Shown here one piece after another: positions 6,072 through 13,743 of a stretch of DNA of 13,821 bases; positions within the stretch are counted from its first letter, which is position 1; the number at the start of each line of letters is the position of its first letter. The notes under the pieces were generated by a model. The model searched no databases. It had not been told where the DNA came from and saw only the letters and a list, made by a program, of their open reading frames with translations. Made by a program: the position numbers and the translations under genes. The stretch is taken from positions 1 to 13,821 of the forward strand of contig CAYWNA010000318.1 of NCBI GenBank assembly GCA_964459305.1, read 5' to 3'. The DNA is from CAYWNA01 sp964459305. GTDB lineage: Bacteria > Planctomycetota > Planctomycetia > Pirellulales > Pirellulaceae.

Positions 6072-6929
6072 ATGAACCCCGTCCAGGACGAGCAACGCCG
6101 TCGCAACCGAGCCTGCCGTGAGTGCTGGCAACTCTATCGCCCGCATCGCGAAAAGGTGATGGGCCTGTTGCTGCGCGGGGCCGCTGGCCAAAACCAACGA
6201 CTGTGCCTGCTGGGTGCCGGGAACTGCAACGATTTGGATTTGAGTCGCCTGACGGACCGTTTTCAGGAGGTCAACCTGGTCGATATCGACGGCGAGGCGC
6301 TCGCCGCCGGTGTGGCTGCGCAGCAGGTTTCCAATCAAGACCGGATTCGGATGCACGCTGACGTGGACGTTACGGGCATCGCCGAATGGCTTGCCCGCTG
6401 GGGCCCAGATGCGTTGCCAGACGGGGAGCAGATCAGTCAGTGCATCGAACGCGCCCTGCATGCCCGGTCGGTCGCAATCTCAACGCCACAAGATGTCGCC
6501 GCGTCGGTTTGTCTGCTATCGCAATTGATTGATTCGGTCGCAAACGCTTTGGGAGAAGACCACCCGAGCTTCCTGGAAATTGTGACGGCGGTCCGCATCA
6601 GGCATTTGAGGCTGCTGGCCGAGATGGTTCGGCCAGGTGGGCGGGTCCTGCTGGTCGCGGATTTCGTGTCCGCGGTAACCTGCCCCACGTTGTCCAGCGT
6701 TGCCGAATCGCAGTTGGCTGATTTCGCGGGGCAGTTAATCCGCGAGCGAAATTTTTTCACGGGGTCGAACCCGTTTGTTCTCCGATCGCTGTTCACCAGC
6801 GACCCTTGGCTGGCTGCAAATGTGGAAAACGTACAACTGAGCCAACCTTGGCTATGGCATTTCCCATCGCGCGTGTATGCAGTGTGCGCGGTTGAGGCAA
6901 CACGAAAGTCACATGCGGTCACGAATTGA
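6072..6929 (+). CDS. Class I SAM-dependent methyltransferase-like protein
   Basis: The frame is open from a GTG at 6018, with ATGs at 6036 and 6072. I chose ATG 6072 (285 residues, MNPVQDEQRRR) because the upstream 18 residues lack any domain character, but no site has a clear Shine-Dalgarno. Motif I is LCLLGAGNCND (44-54), and the acidic end of the second strand is VDID (70-73), both typical of class I methyltransferases. A later stretch, MVRPGGRVLLVADF, matches the strand before motif III. A substrate cannot be read from the sequence. The stop overlaps a possible start of the antiporter gene (TGATG at 6927-6931), so the two are probably cotranscribed. The gene diverges from the secretin-like gene across 154 bases. 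Confidence 0.75.
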   Translation: MNPVQDEQRRRNRACRECWQLYRPHREKVMGLLLRGAAGQNQRLCLLGAGNCNDLDLSRLTDRFQEVNLVDIDGEALAAGVAAQQVSNQDRIRMHADVDVTGIAEWLARWGPDALPDGEQISQCIERALHARSVAISTPQDVAASVCLLSQLIDSVANALGEDHPSFLEIVTAVRIRHLRLLAEMVRPGGRVLLVADFVSAVTCPTLSSVAESQLADFAGQLIRERNFFTGSNPFVLRSLFTSDPWLAANVENVQLSQPWLWHFPSRVYAVCAVEATRKSHAVTN

Positions 6930-6946
6930 TGCATGGAGTGATCACT

Positions 6947-8329
6947 ATGGAACAGCGACTTGACTTCCGGGGCGGGGCTTGGATGAGTGTGGTCCCGCTC
7001 GCCGTCTTCATTCTCGCAACCACGTGCCTCGTGATCGCCGGGGCACCCGCGGTCGAAGGCATGATCGTCGCGGCCATGGGCGGGATTTCTCTTGGCATGC
7101 TCCTGGCGCGCAGGCCATCGACCTACACCGACCGTGTTTTCGCCCTGATGGCAGATCGTACGGCCACAGTCGCCATCGTTGCGTGGCTGTGGGCAGGTAT
7201 GTTTTCGGGGATTCTGGCTAAGTCCGGTCTTGTCGAAGCCATCGTCTGGGGCGGCGCCAAACTGGAGTTGACCGGTGCGGCATTCACCGTCATGGTGTTC
7301 TTGTCGTCGGCCTTCTTCGCCGTGACAGTCGGCACCGGTATGGGCACTGTGGTTGGCTTCACGGCGGTGATGTATCTGGCGGGTATCGTGCTAGGCGCCA
7401 ATCCGGCAGCCGTCATGGGAGCGATCATCAGCGGTGCCGCGCTGGGCGACAACCTGGCTCCCATCTCGGACACCACCATCGTCTCGGCCGCTACCCAGGA
7501 AACCGACGTCGCCGGCGTCGTGCGCTCGCGGCTGAAATACGTGCTGATCGCCGCTGGGCTCTCCTGTGTGCTGTTTGTCCTGTTCGGCGGCACGCGGTCG
7601 GCGATCGATTTGCAGCAAGCAGAACTTCTGATCGCTGAAACGGCCGATCCAAAGGGGCTGCCCATGTTGATCCCCGCAGCCATCGTGCTGTTCGTTGCTA
7701 TGATAGGGCAGAACTTTTTGGCCGCGCTGACGGCCGGATTGGCCGCAGCCCTGGTGACCGGGCCGCTGTGTGGCGTTTTCTCACTGCGGCAAGTGTTTCA
7801 CGTGACCGCCGAGGGTTCGGTGGCAGGCAGTGCCGTCGAGGGGGCGGTGTCGCTTATCCCAACATGCATCCTGACGTTGTTGTTGGTGACCGCCATGGGG
7901 ATCATGGCCGATTCCGGCTTTCTTGGGCAGTTGATGTCGTGGCTGGACCGCAAGCTCGCGCGCGGGGTCCGCGGGGCCGAAGGAACGATTGTCGGGCTCA
8001 CGTCGTTTGCGAATCTGTGCGTCTCGGTGAACACCGTCGCCATGATCACGGTGGGACCTCTGGCGAACGAGCTTCGCAAACGGCACCGCATTCACCCTTA
8101 CCGCAGCGCCAACCTCATGGACACGGTGTCCTGCTCGTTTCCCTACATCCTGCCATACAGCGCACCCATTGTGGCGGCCGCGGCGATCCATCGCAAACTG
8201 GCCGCGCAATACGACTTTGTCCAAGTTCTTCCCTGGATCCAGGAAGCCCCCTTCATCTTCTACGGCCTTCTTCTCTTCCCAGTGATGATCGTGGCGGTGG
8301 TCACCGGTTACGGCAGGAAGGCCGGGTAG
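6947..8329 (+). CDS. NhaC-family Na+/H+ antiporter
   Basis: This protein of 460 residues has about a dozen hydrophobic segments. The diagnostic region at 163-181 reads GAALGDNLAPISDTTIVSA and is followed by TQETDVAGVVRSRLKY, a hallmark of the NhaC antiporter group. A second conserved part, NLMDTVSCSFPYILPYSAPI, lies near residues 390-410. Members exchange Na+ (sometimes another cation or organic acid) for H+ across the cytoplasmic membrane, supporting pH and sodium homeostasis. GGAG at 6935-6938, eight bases ahead of ATG 6947, supports this start; ATG 6929, overlapping the previous stop, is an alternative that adds six residues. Coupling to a methyltransferase gene is unusual. Sodium as the substrate comes from the family, not from this sequence. 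Confidence 0.9.
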   Translation: MEQRLDFRGGAWMSVVPLAVFILATTCLVIAGAPAVEGMIVAAMGGISLGMLLARRPSTYTDRVFALMADRTATVAIVAWLWAGMFSGILAKSGLVEAIVWGGAKLELTGAAFTVMVFLSSAFFAVTVGTGMGTVVGFTAVMYLAGIVLGANPAAVMGAIISGAALGDNLAPISDTTIVSAATQETDVAGVVRSRLKYVLIAAGLSCVLFVLFGGTRSAIDLQQAELLIAETADPKGLPMLIPAAIVLFVAMIGQNFLAALTAGLAAALVTGPLCGVFSLRQVFHVTAEGSVAGSAVEGAVSLIPTCILTLLLVTAMGIMADSGFLGQLMSWLDRKLARGVRGAEGTIVGLTSFANLCVSVNTVAMITVGPLANELRKRHRIHPYRSANLMDTVSCSFPYILPYSAPIVAAAAIHRKLAAQYDFVQVLPWIQEAPFIFYGLLLFPVMIVAVVTGYGRKAG

Positions 8330-8380
8330 GGCAGCTTGTTGTGCACAACGCGGAGTTATTCTCCATTGCTGGAAAAGGAA

Positions 8381-8773
8381 ATGAAAGCAAAAGTCTACTA
8401 CGCAGACACTGACGCAGGTGGCGTCGTCTATTACGCCAACTATCTCCGCTGGCTGGAGATGGCTCGGTGCGAAATGCTCGAGGACCTGGGAATGCCGGTG
8501 GCGGAATACGTCAAGCGGGACATCATCTTCGCAATTGCGCGCGTCGAGATCGACTACCGCGCCCCGGCGGTGCTGGGCGATGTCGTCGAGATCGAAACGA
8601 CCGTCGAACGTGTGCGGCGAGTGCGGTTCACGCTAAGGCAACGAGTACTTCGTTACGCCGCCGGAGAAGAGTTGGCGAAGGCAAAAGTCATGGTGGCCTG
8701 CATCACCACGAAAGGAAAGCTCATCGAGATTCCAGAAGAGCTGGAAACGGCACTACTGGATCGCATGGCGTGA
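8381..8773 (+). CDS. Acyl-CoA thioesterase of the YbgC/FadM hotdog family
   Basis: The 130-residue length is typical for the hotdog-fold family. Near the start is YYADTDAGGVVYYANYL, the family active-site segment with the catalytic Asp (D11 by comparison with YbgC) and the helix WLEMARCEML. The position after VVY that is His in many YbgC proteins is Tyr here; this is also seen in other members. These enzymes hydrolyse short-chain or aromatic acyl-CoA thioesters in the cytoplasm. ATG 8381 is preferred over the upstream TTG 8336 because the family motif starts within a few residues of it; GGAAAAGGA lies immediately before, closer than ideal. No tol-pal genes are adjacent, so a Tol-Pal role is not supported. 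It follows the antiporter gene by 51 bases. Confidence 0.9.
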   Translation: MKAKVYYADTDAGGVVYYANYLRWLEMARCEMLEDLGMPVAEYVKRDIIFAIARVEIDYRAPAVLGDVVEIETTVERVRRVRFTLRQRVLRYAAGEELAKAKVMVACITTKGKLIEIPEELETALLDRMA

Positions 8774-8821
8774 CCCGATAGAGATCAGACAGCGGGAATC
8801 GATGGCAGAGATGAATCCCCG

Positions 8822-9481
8822 TTAGAGCCCAACCGCATCCTCCATATCGGTCAGTCCAAGGCGTGCGATCATACGGCCCATGCGCTCGTTCGGTCTGGCG
8901 TTGGCACGGTAATAGTCAATGATCTTGTCCAGCAAAGCGAGGGCCTCTTCCGTTTCCAGCCGCTGGGCGATGATCTCACCGATTCTGGGGACGGCCCCGC
9001 CGACGCCCCCTACCGACAGCCGCCAGCCTTTGGGTGTGCCGACCAATCCGATATCCTTGAAACCCGTCTCGCCACATTGATTCGTGCAGCCGCTGACACC
9101 GATCTTCACCTTCCCCGGCAGTTCCAAGCCATGGTATTTCTCGTCGAGCATCAACCCAACGCCAAGGCTGTCCTGCTTGCCCCACCTGCAGTAGGTTGTG
9201 CCCGGACAAGCTTTAATGCTGCGCACGCAGATACCCTGGAACCGCCCAAACTCCATGCCCAGTTCGGACCAAATGGGTTCAACATCCTCCTCCTTGATCC
9301 CCAACATGACAATGCGAGCGGCGCTGGTAATTTTCACCGTCGGGACGTTGTACTTCTCGGCCACGTCGGCGATCTTGCGCAGAACTTCAGGGGAGACGAC
9401 ACCGCATGGGATGTGCGGGGCGATTCCGTACGACTGCTGATCCCGTTGGACGACAACACCCATCTCACCGTCATTCAGCAT
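8822..9481 (-). CDS. Compact siroheme/4Fe-4S sulfite- or nitrite-reductase-like protein
   Basis: The 219 residues are about the size of one siroheme domain rather than a full assimilatory reductase (500 or more). Residues 1-70 match the ferredoxin-like half-domain (GVVSPEVLRKIADVAEKYNVPTVKITSAARI). Cofactor ligands follow: ACPGTTYCRWGKQDS with C92 and C98 (CX5C), and SGCTNQCGETGFKDIGLVG with C132 and C136 (CX3C), the pattern that binds a 4Fe-4S cluster bridged to siroheme. Such short proteins resemble the NirB C-terminal part and the small anaerobic sulfite reductases. Activity and electron donor are unknown, and a role in siroheme-dependent sensing or detoxification is possible. The ATG has a strong GGAGG seven bases upstream. 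The gene starts 13 bases after the methyltransferase gene, so cotranscription is likely. Confidence 0.88.
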   Translation of the reverse strand: MLNDGEMGVVVQRDQQSYGIAPHIPCGVVSPEVLRKIADVAEKYNVPTVKITSAARIVMLGIKEEDVEPIWSELGMEFGRFQGICVRSIKACPGTTYCRWGKQDSLGVGLMLDEKYHGLELPGKVKIGVSGCTNQCGETGFKDIGLVGTPKGWRLSVGGVGGAVPRIGEIIAQRLETEEALALLDKIIDYYRANARPNERMGRMIARLGLTDMEDAVGL

Positions 9482-9494
9482 AAGTTTCCTCCAG

Positions 9495-10514
9495 TCACTT
9501 CGTAGCGTGCCAATACAAGTCTGCGCCGGTATCTTCTGCGGCCACTGTTACGCGGCCTGCGGCCAAATCCGCCTGCGCGGCCAGTCGCAGCATTTCGTTC
9601 CGATCGCGGTAAGTCAAATACCAGTTGCCGATCCATTCCATGTAGTCGCGGCTGGTGTTCTCGGGGCCGAAATTGAAACCCAGCAGCATGCCGGCCGGCG
9701 CCAGATGATGCCAAAACGTGGACAACATCTCCACGGCGGCCTGATCGTCCAAGTAGTCGAACAGTCCAGAACAGACCAAAAAGTCGACATCGCCAAGCTC
9801 CTCCCGCGCCTTGTCCTTCTGCGGAATGCGGAAAAGATTCTCACGCACACATCGCAACCGACCCCCGTCGAGGAATGGTTCAATCTGCAGTCGCGCGTGA
9901 TCGAGCGCCGCGGAATCCAGATCCATCAATGTGACGCGTACCTCGCGCCGCTCGTCCGCTGAAAGACGATCCAGCGCGCCCCTCACGTCGATCGCAGGCC
10001 CACTGCCCACGCTGGCAACGTGTACGGGGCCGCCATCTCGGTCACGCAAAAAGCGGACAATCGCGTCGGCGGTCAACTGCGTGCGATTGCGCACGGCTTG
10101 CGGTGCGACCTGGCTCTGGAAGAACCGATCGAAAGCGTTGCCCAACGGATGATTGCACAGAAAACCGGCGCAGATTTTCTCCAGCATTTCAAAGTCGCCA
10201 GCATAGCCGCGCGGCTTAGTGCGGGCGTGAAGCTGAAGGTTGCCGACTTCCAGCCAACGGCTTGCCGTACGCCACAGCGCGCTGGATGGCAGCCGATTCG
10301 CTTCGCCCCAGCAATTCGTGGCCGCCAGACGATCCAGGCACGCACGCAGCGCCGCGTGTATCAACTGAAATGTTTGCTCCGCATCGGACCATCCCCGGGT
10401 CAGCTTTTCAGCTCGCTGCAAGTCATGGACCAAGCGTTCCGCGGCTTCGGAGGCGTGCCTCAACAGTTGATCTTCCGAGAGCGGTTGAGCCCAAAGCGGA
10501 TCGTTCTTGGTCAT
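9495..10514 (-). CDS. PhcB-like class I SAM-dependent methyltransferase
   Basis: The protein has 339 residues from ATG 10514. A GTG at 10580 would add 22 basic residues and cannot be excluded. A helical N-terminal half leads to KPRGYAGDFEMLEKI (101-115), a motif I associate with the family annotated as 'extracellular factor 3-hydroxypalmitic acid methyl ester biosynthesis' (PhcB of Ralstonia). The Rossmann part has motif I ASVGSGPA (167-174), acidic LMDLD (196-200), and GLFDYLDD (250-257). In PhcB relatives the product is a fatty-acid methyl ester used as a cell-density signal. No phcS/phcR-like sensor pair adjoins it here, so the same substrate is inference only. It is the middle gene of a minus-strand group, directly ahead of the siroheme protein. 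Confidence 0.8.
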   Translation of the reverse strand: MTKNDPLWAQPLSEDQLLRHASEAAERLVHDLQRAEKLTRGWSDAEQTFQLIHAALRACLDRLAATNCWGEANRLPSSALWRTASRWLEVGNLQLHARTKPRGYAGDFEMLEKICAGFLCNHPLGNAFDRFFQSQVAPQAVRNRTQLTADAIVRFLRDRDGGPVHVASVGSGPAIDVRGALDRLSADERREVRVTLMDLDSAALDHARLQIEPFLDGGRLRCVRENLFRIPQKDKAREELGDVDFLVCSGLFDYLDDQAAVEMLSTFWHHLAPAGMLLGFNFGPENTSRDYMEWIGNWYLTYRDRNEMLRLAAQADLAAGRVTVAAEDTGADLYWHATK

Positions 10515-10611
10515 TAGTGCTTGAAATTTGGGGCTTCGGTTTGACGTCTTGTACCGAGAGAAAACGCGGACAAGCGTCACCTTCTCCCGCAGATAATGGG
10601 CTCAATACAAC

Positions 10612-11259
10612 TCACCTTTGGTGTCGTTTCCGCTTCTTGAGCTTCTTCTTTCTGGCTTTATCCTTCGCCTTTCGCACCGATGCAGAAATGGAATCCGGAT
10701 TTCCTCCCACGATCTTTCCCTGACCCAACCGACCGAGGAGAGCCGCGTTGTACGACGTCGTGAACCGGTCCGTGCCTTCCTGGGATATCATGTCGAAACC
10801 GGCTTGTTCGCCTACCATGAAGAAAGACTTCGCCATGCCAAAGTTCGATGGATCGGAGAGCTCGCGATGTAAAGCTGTCTCGGCCTCCTCGTCTAGTTCC
10901 TCCGAAAACTCACTGGCCTGCGGCAACCCGTATTCCCGCTCGACGAACCTCCAAAAGGCTTGCAGTTCCTCAATAATCTCACCCGCCGCCTCGGCCTCGA
11001 CCGAGACCTTCCGCGGAAATAGCTCATAGACGATCTCTCGCAGATCGCGTAGTGACATCTCCGGCGGCGTCACGCCCAGATAGTCGAAGGCGAAATCCAA
11101 CATGCTCGCCGACCAACCTACCGGGCCATGGACCTCCATGTACTCGCGCCCTTCCGGCGACTCGGCAAACGCCTCCACGAGCCCTTCGCGATAGTCGTAG
11201 GTCAACTCCTCGTCCCAATCGCCGTCTTCGGTATAAATCGACTGGTGGATGTCGAACAT
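10612..11259 (-). CDS. Acidic hypothetical protein with a Lys/Arg-rich C-terminal tail
   Basis: This protein of 215 residues has a good ribosome binding site (AGGAGGG, eight bases before ATG 11259). I do not recognise the family. It is strongly acidic through most of its length (for example YTEDGDWDEELTYDYREG near the start and FSEELDEEAETALHREL around 120-135) and rich in aromatic residues. It ends in a very basic tail, KAKDKARKKKLKKRKRHQR. There is no signal peptide or membrane segment, so it is probably cytoplasmic. The acidic body with a basic tail could bind nucleic acid or ribosomes; this is inference from charge alone. It is followed on the same strand by the methyltransferase, 97 bases from stop to ATG 10514 or 31 to GTG 10580. 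Confidence 0.75.
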   Translation of the reverse strand: MFDIHQSIYTEDGDWDEELTYDYREGLVEAFAESPEGREYMEVHGPVGWSASMLDFAFDYLGVTPPEMSLRDLREIVYELFPRKVSVEAEAAGEIIEELQAFWRFVEREYGLPQASEFSEELDEEAETALHRELSDPSNFGMAKSFFMVGEQAGFDMISQEGTDRFTTSYNAALLGRLGQGKIVGGNPDSISASVRKAKDKARKKKLKKRKRHQR

Positions 11260-11496
11260 CTGAGGCTCCCTCCTGTCACGAGTGGTTCCGTGCGTTGAGT
11301 TTCCCCTAACACATCATTAGTGTGGCCGAAAGTGCCCGAAAAGATCAATCCCAGATAGGTAGAGCGAAGTTAATTTGGGGTACGCGTGAAGATGCAGTGT
11401 TCTTGTGGATGCCAGAGATAGTCGTCGTTGAATTCGTGAGAACTCTGTCCTCGGTGAGGACCAGGGAAGTTTCAAGAGTTCGGCTACAATCCATTC
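11260..11496. other. Intergenic DNA left of the pseudogene
   Basis: No gene is recognised. Within it, 11440-11481 forms a nested hairpin: GAACTCT (11440-11446) pairs with AGAGTTC (11475-11481), and inside them GTCCTC pairs with GAGGAC around GGT. Base composition is more AT-rich than in neighbouring genes. The promoter of the minus-strand group starting at 11259 should lie at the left side. Confidence 0.4.
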
Positions 11497-11732
11497 CTAG
11501 CCCAATGGGTACGGGTACTTGGCCGTGATATCGTCCACTCGTCCCATCACCTCCTCGTCCAATTCCACCTCGGCTGCCTTCAGCCTGTCATCCAGTTGCT
11601 CAGAGTGTTGGCTCCGACAATCGTCGACGCGACAAAGTCGTGTTGTTTGCTCCAGGCGATGGCCAAGGTGGCGGAACTGATTCCGATCTCGGATACAACC
11701 ATACTGCTACGGCCGAGACGTGCTTTCTTCAT
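11497..11732 (-). pseudogene. Aldo/keto reductase remnant with large internal deletion and frameshift
   Basis: The frame starts at ATG 11732 with a typical aldo/keto reductase N-terminus, MKKARLGRSSMVVSEIG. It jumps directly to the family's C-terminal region, ATLAIAWSKQHDFVASTIVGA, omitting roughly 230 residues that hold the barrel, the catalytic Tyr/Lys/His and most of the NADPH site. Near 11602 the frame then shifts by one base: the original end continues in another frame as EQLDDRLKAAEVELDEEV and on to YPYPLG before TAG at 11499-11497. It therefore carries two independent lesions and cannot encode a working enzyme. It sits in a gene-poor zone next to a tRNA/integrase site, where remnants are common. 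Confidence 0.85.
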
Positions 11733-12314
11733 GAGTTTCCGTCCCTTGTTTGAATGGATTCGAGCACACAATGTAGGACGCCCATTGGAGAACATCAGGC
11801 AATTAGCGTGCTTGCGACGCCCGGCTTGCATACCATCCTGCCGTCTTCGCGCAGATGAACCGAGAATCGTGCTCTACCACGATCTAGTCCGGCACCCGCT
11901 GTCGGACCGCTGGAAAAGACGTTCAGCAAGCTGACGGAATAGATGGGACCAGGATCTCCGCCACGACGCGCTGAATCGGCCCCTGAACCAGTTCTCATGC
12001 TAACGCCTCCCGCGCGTTTCGTTCGTCCGCCTTCGCATCTCTGGAGTGTCCGCCGTCACGCTCCCGGAGGGGGCGAACCGTCCCTGATACCTGTAACACC
12101 ACCCCCGATCAGTGAGGTACAAGTAGACCTCGATTCTCCGCCCATTTTGGCCATCCCATCCTTTTCCGAGCCATTGCGCCTACCAATCAGAGCTGGAGTT
12201 GGTAGAATCCATGTAGGATTTGCAGGCTTGGATTTCGCGCGATATCGTCTGGGAGAGTGCCAAGCAGTCTTCGAGTCATCGCAGACTCCAAAAAACCAAG
12301 GGACAGACACGCCG
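11733..12314. other. Gene-poor zone between the pseudogene and the tRNA
   Basis: No intact gene is recognised. Short frames, such as a minus-strand frame from 11998, show no family resemblance. A plus-strand stretch, CCAAGGGACAGACAC (12296-12310), just before the tRNA, resembles a motif I have seen in bacterial intergenic repeats, but no second copy is present. The promoter for the tRNA should lie here; no convincing -35/-10 pair was found. Confidence 0.4.
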
Positions 12315-12388
<74 letters not shown>

Positions 12389-12406
12389 CTAGACTTACGT
12401 CAAATC

Positions 12407-12448
12407 GCCGGCTGAGATGTACCCAGGTACATGTCAGTCGGCTTTTTT
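12407..12448 (+). terminator. Intrinsic terminator after tRNA-Arg, overlapping the integrase 3' end
   Basis: The arms 12407-12423 (GCCGGCTGAGATGTACC) and 12426-12442 pair at 15 of 17 positions around a 2-base loop and are followed by six Ts (12443-12448). On the plus strand this is a strong rho-independent terminator for the tRNA. The integrase stop (12434-12436) lies inside the right arm, so the same DNA serves both convergent units. Confidence 0.85.
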
Positions 12449-13693
12449 CGTTTCTGGGTTTTCATCCGTCTCGCGAAGCGTAGACCAGAGGACTTCCGCA
12501 TCCCGCTGCACATCCCCCGGTGCGTAGAATTTCCGAGTCGTCTCCCAGGAGGAATGCCGCATCACGCGACAGATAACCAAGGGTGGGACCCCGGCATCAC
12601 GAAGCCGTTCACCGCAGGAACGCCTCAGGTCGTGGGCGGTAACGTGCTTTGTAGCACGCCCTGTGCGTTCATCGGCCTGCTCCACGACAATTCCAGCAGC
12701 CTCCCCAATCCGGGCGATCACTTTGCCGACCCACTCGGCGTCCGGGCGTTGGTGACGGACTTTCCGTCCGAGTCGAAGTTGCAGAGATTGTGGAGCGAAT
12801 ACCCAGCCGCGTCGTTCCTCGGCGGGTGTTTCCAGCAGCAGGGCCTCGAACCACGGCAAAAGAGGAATGTTCTCTTCGGTGTCGTTCTTCTGCATTGCTG
12901 CTGGAATGTCCAAGATCGGTAGGTTTCCATTCTTCCAGATCGGGCGGATCGTACCCGGAAGATCCCAGGAGACGTACATCAGTTCCTCAAGACGCAAGGC
13001 GGATTCCCAGAGGCCCCGTAGAACGTGCTTCCAAGATTCAGCTGCTTCCTCTCCGACTTCGTCAGCAGTTGCGTCCAGCATCTTCCTGAACTCCCCCTCC
13101 GCGATCGGTCTCCCTTTCATGACCTTGAGCTTCGGAGTCTTGATCTTCCGAATCTTCGGAGCCTTTGGCAGCCAACCTTGAAGATGTGCCCAGTTGATTG
13201 CTGCGAGTATGCTGTTCATGTAGCCCTTCACCGTGTGAGGCGAACGAGGCTTTTTCCGGCGGCTCTGTTCGCCGGCCAGCAACTTCGCCTGCAATTGCTG
13301 CAAGGCGTTCGGTTCGCCCAAGTCGCCAAGCGTCTTCGGCTTCATGATCCGCTCGGCTAGGTCAAGACGGCTTTCTGCATGACTGGCTGTGTCGTCCCGT
13401 AGTGTGGCTAGGTGTAGCGTCCGATACTGTTCTCGGAAATCGGACCATTCGATTTCCGGACCAACTGCCTTGTCGCGTCCGGGCCTCGTTTCGAGCCCAA
13501 GTAGCAGCTTGGCTTCGAGTTCCGCCTTTTGCCGTTCGGCTTCGGCTTCGTCTCTGGTCCCCGTCGAGATGCGAATCTGCCGCTTCTCGATCGGGCAGTC
13601 ATACCGCAGTTGGATCGGTCGATTTGCGGGCCGAACGATCCGAACCTTAGGGGTCTTTCGTTCGGATTTCTTACTGCGTTTCCGTTTGGCCAT
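12434..13693 (-). CDS. Tyrosine recombinase / integrase
   Basis: The protein has 419 residues from ATG 13693. The in-frame ATG at 13747 is less likely: GGAGG lies ten bases before 13693, and the very basic MAKRKRSKKSERK start is typical. An Arg/Lys-rich N-terminal arm precedes a SAM-like core-binding domain (about 80-185). The catalytic domain has R234 (SALRLEEL), K269 (MQKNDTE), H354 and R357 (TAHDLRRS), H380 (MRHSSWETT) and a candidate nucleophile Y390 (RKFYAPG). The residue at the usual His+9 spacing is F389, so the nucleophile would be displaced by one. Such enzymes cut and rejoin DNA at attachment sites through a 3'-phosphotyrosine. The gene is convergent with tRNA-Arg, its likely target. 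Confidence 0.92.
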   Translation of the reverse strand: MAKRKRSKKSERKTPKVRIVRPANRPIQLRYDCPIEKRQIRISTGTRDEAEAERQKAELEAKLLLGLETRPGRDKAVGPEIEWSDFREQYRTLHLATLRDDTASHAESRLDLAERIMKPKTLGDLGEPNALQQLQAKLLAGEQSRRKKPRSPHTVKGYMNSILAAINWAHLQGWLPKAPKIRKIKTPKLKVMKGRPIAEGEFRKMLDATADEVGEEAAESWKHVLRGLWESALRLEELMYVSWDLPGTIRPIWKNGNLPILDIPAAMQKNDTEENIPLLPWFEALLLETPAEERRGWVFAPQSLQLRLGRKVRHQRPDAEWVGKVIARIGEAAGIVVEQADERTGRATKHVTAHDLRRSCGERLRDAGVPPLVICRVMRHSSWETTRKFYAPGDVQRDAEVLWSTLRETDENPETKKAD

Positions 13694-13743
13694 AACTTCC
13701 GAGCCTCCAAGATCCGGGCCGCGATGGTGATCGGCGATGTAGA

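Noticed and set aside
7123..7683. 186-codon minus frame opposite the antiporter
   Set aside because: It is the antisense shadow of a clear NhaC-family membrane protein and has a Ser/Thr/Ala/Pro-biased composition.
8774..8821. Possible terminator between the convergent thioesterase and siroheme genes
   Set aside because: Only a short, mismatched CGGG/CCCCG pairing with no T-run.
9077..9505. 142-codon plus frame opposite the siroheme protein
   Set aside because: The opposite strand carries all four cluster cysteines and a good ribosome binding site; this frame has no family signal.
11795..11998. 67-codon minus frame beside the pseudogene
   Set aside because: It has no family resemblance. Nearby frames look equally plausible or implausible, so no remnant could be named.
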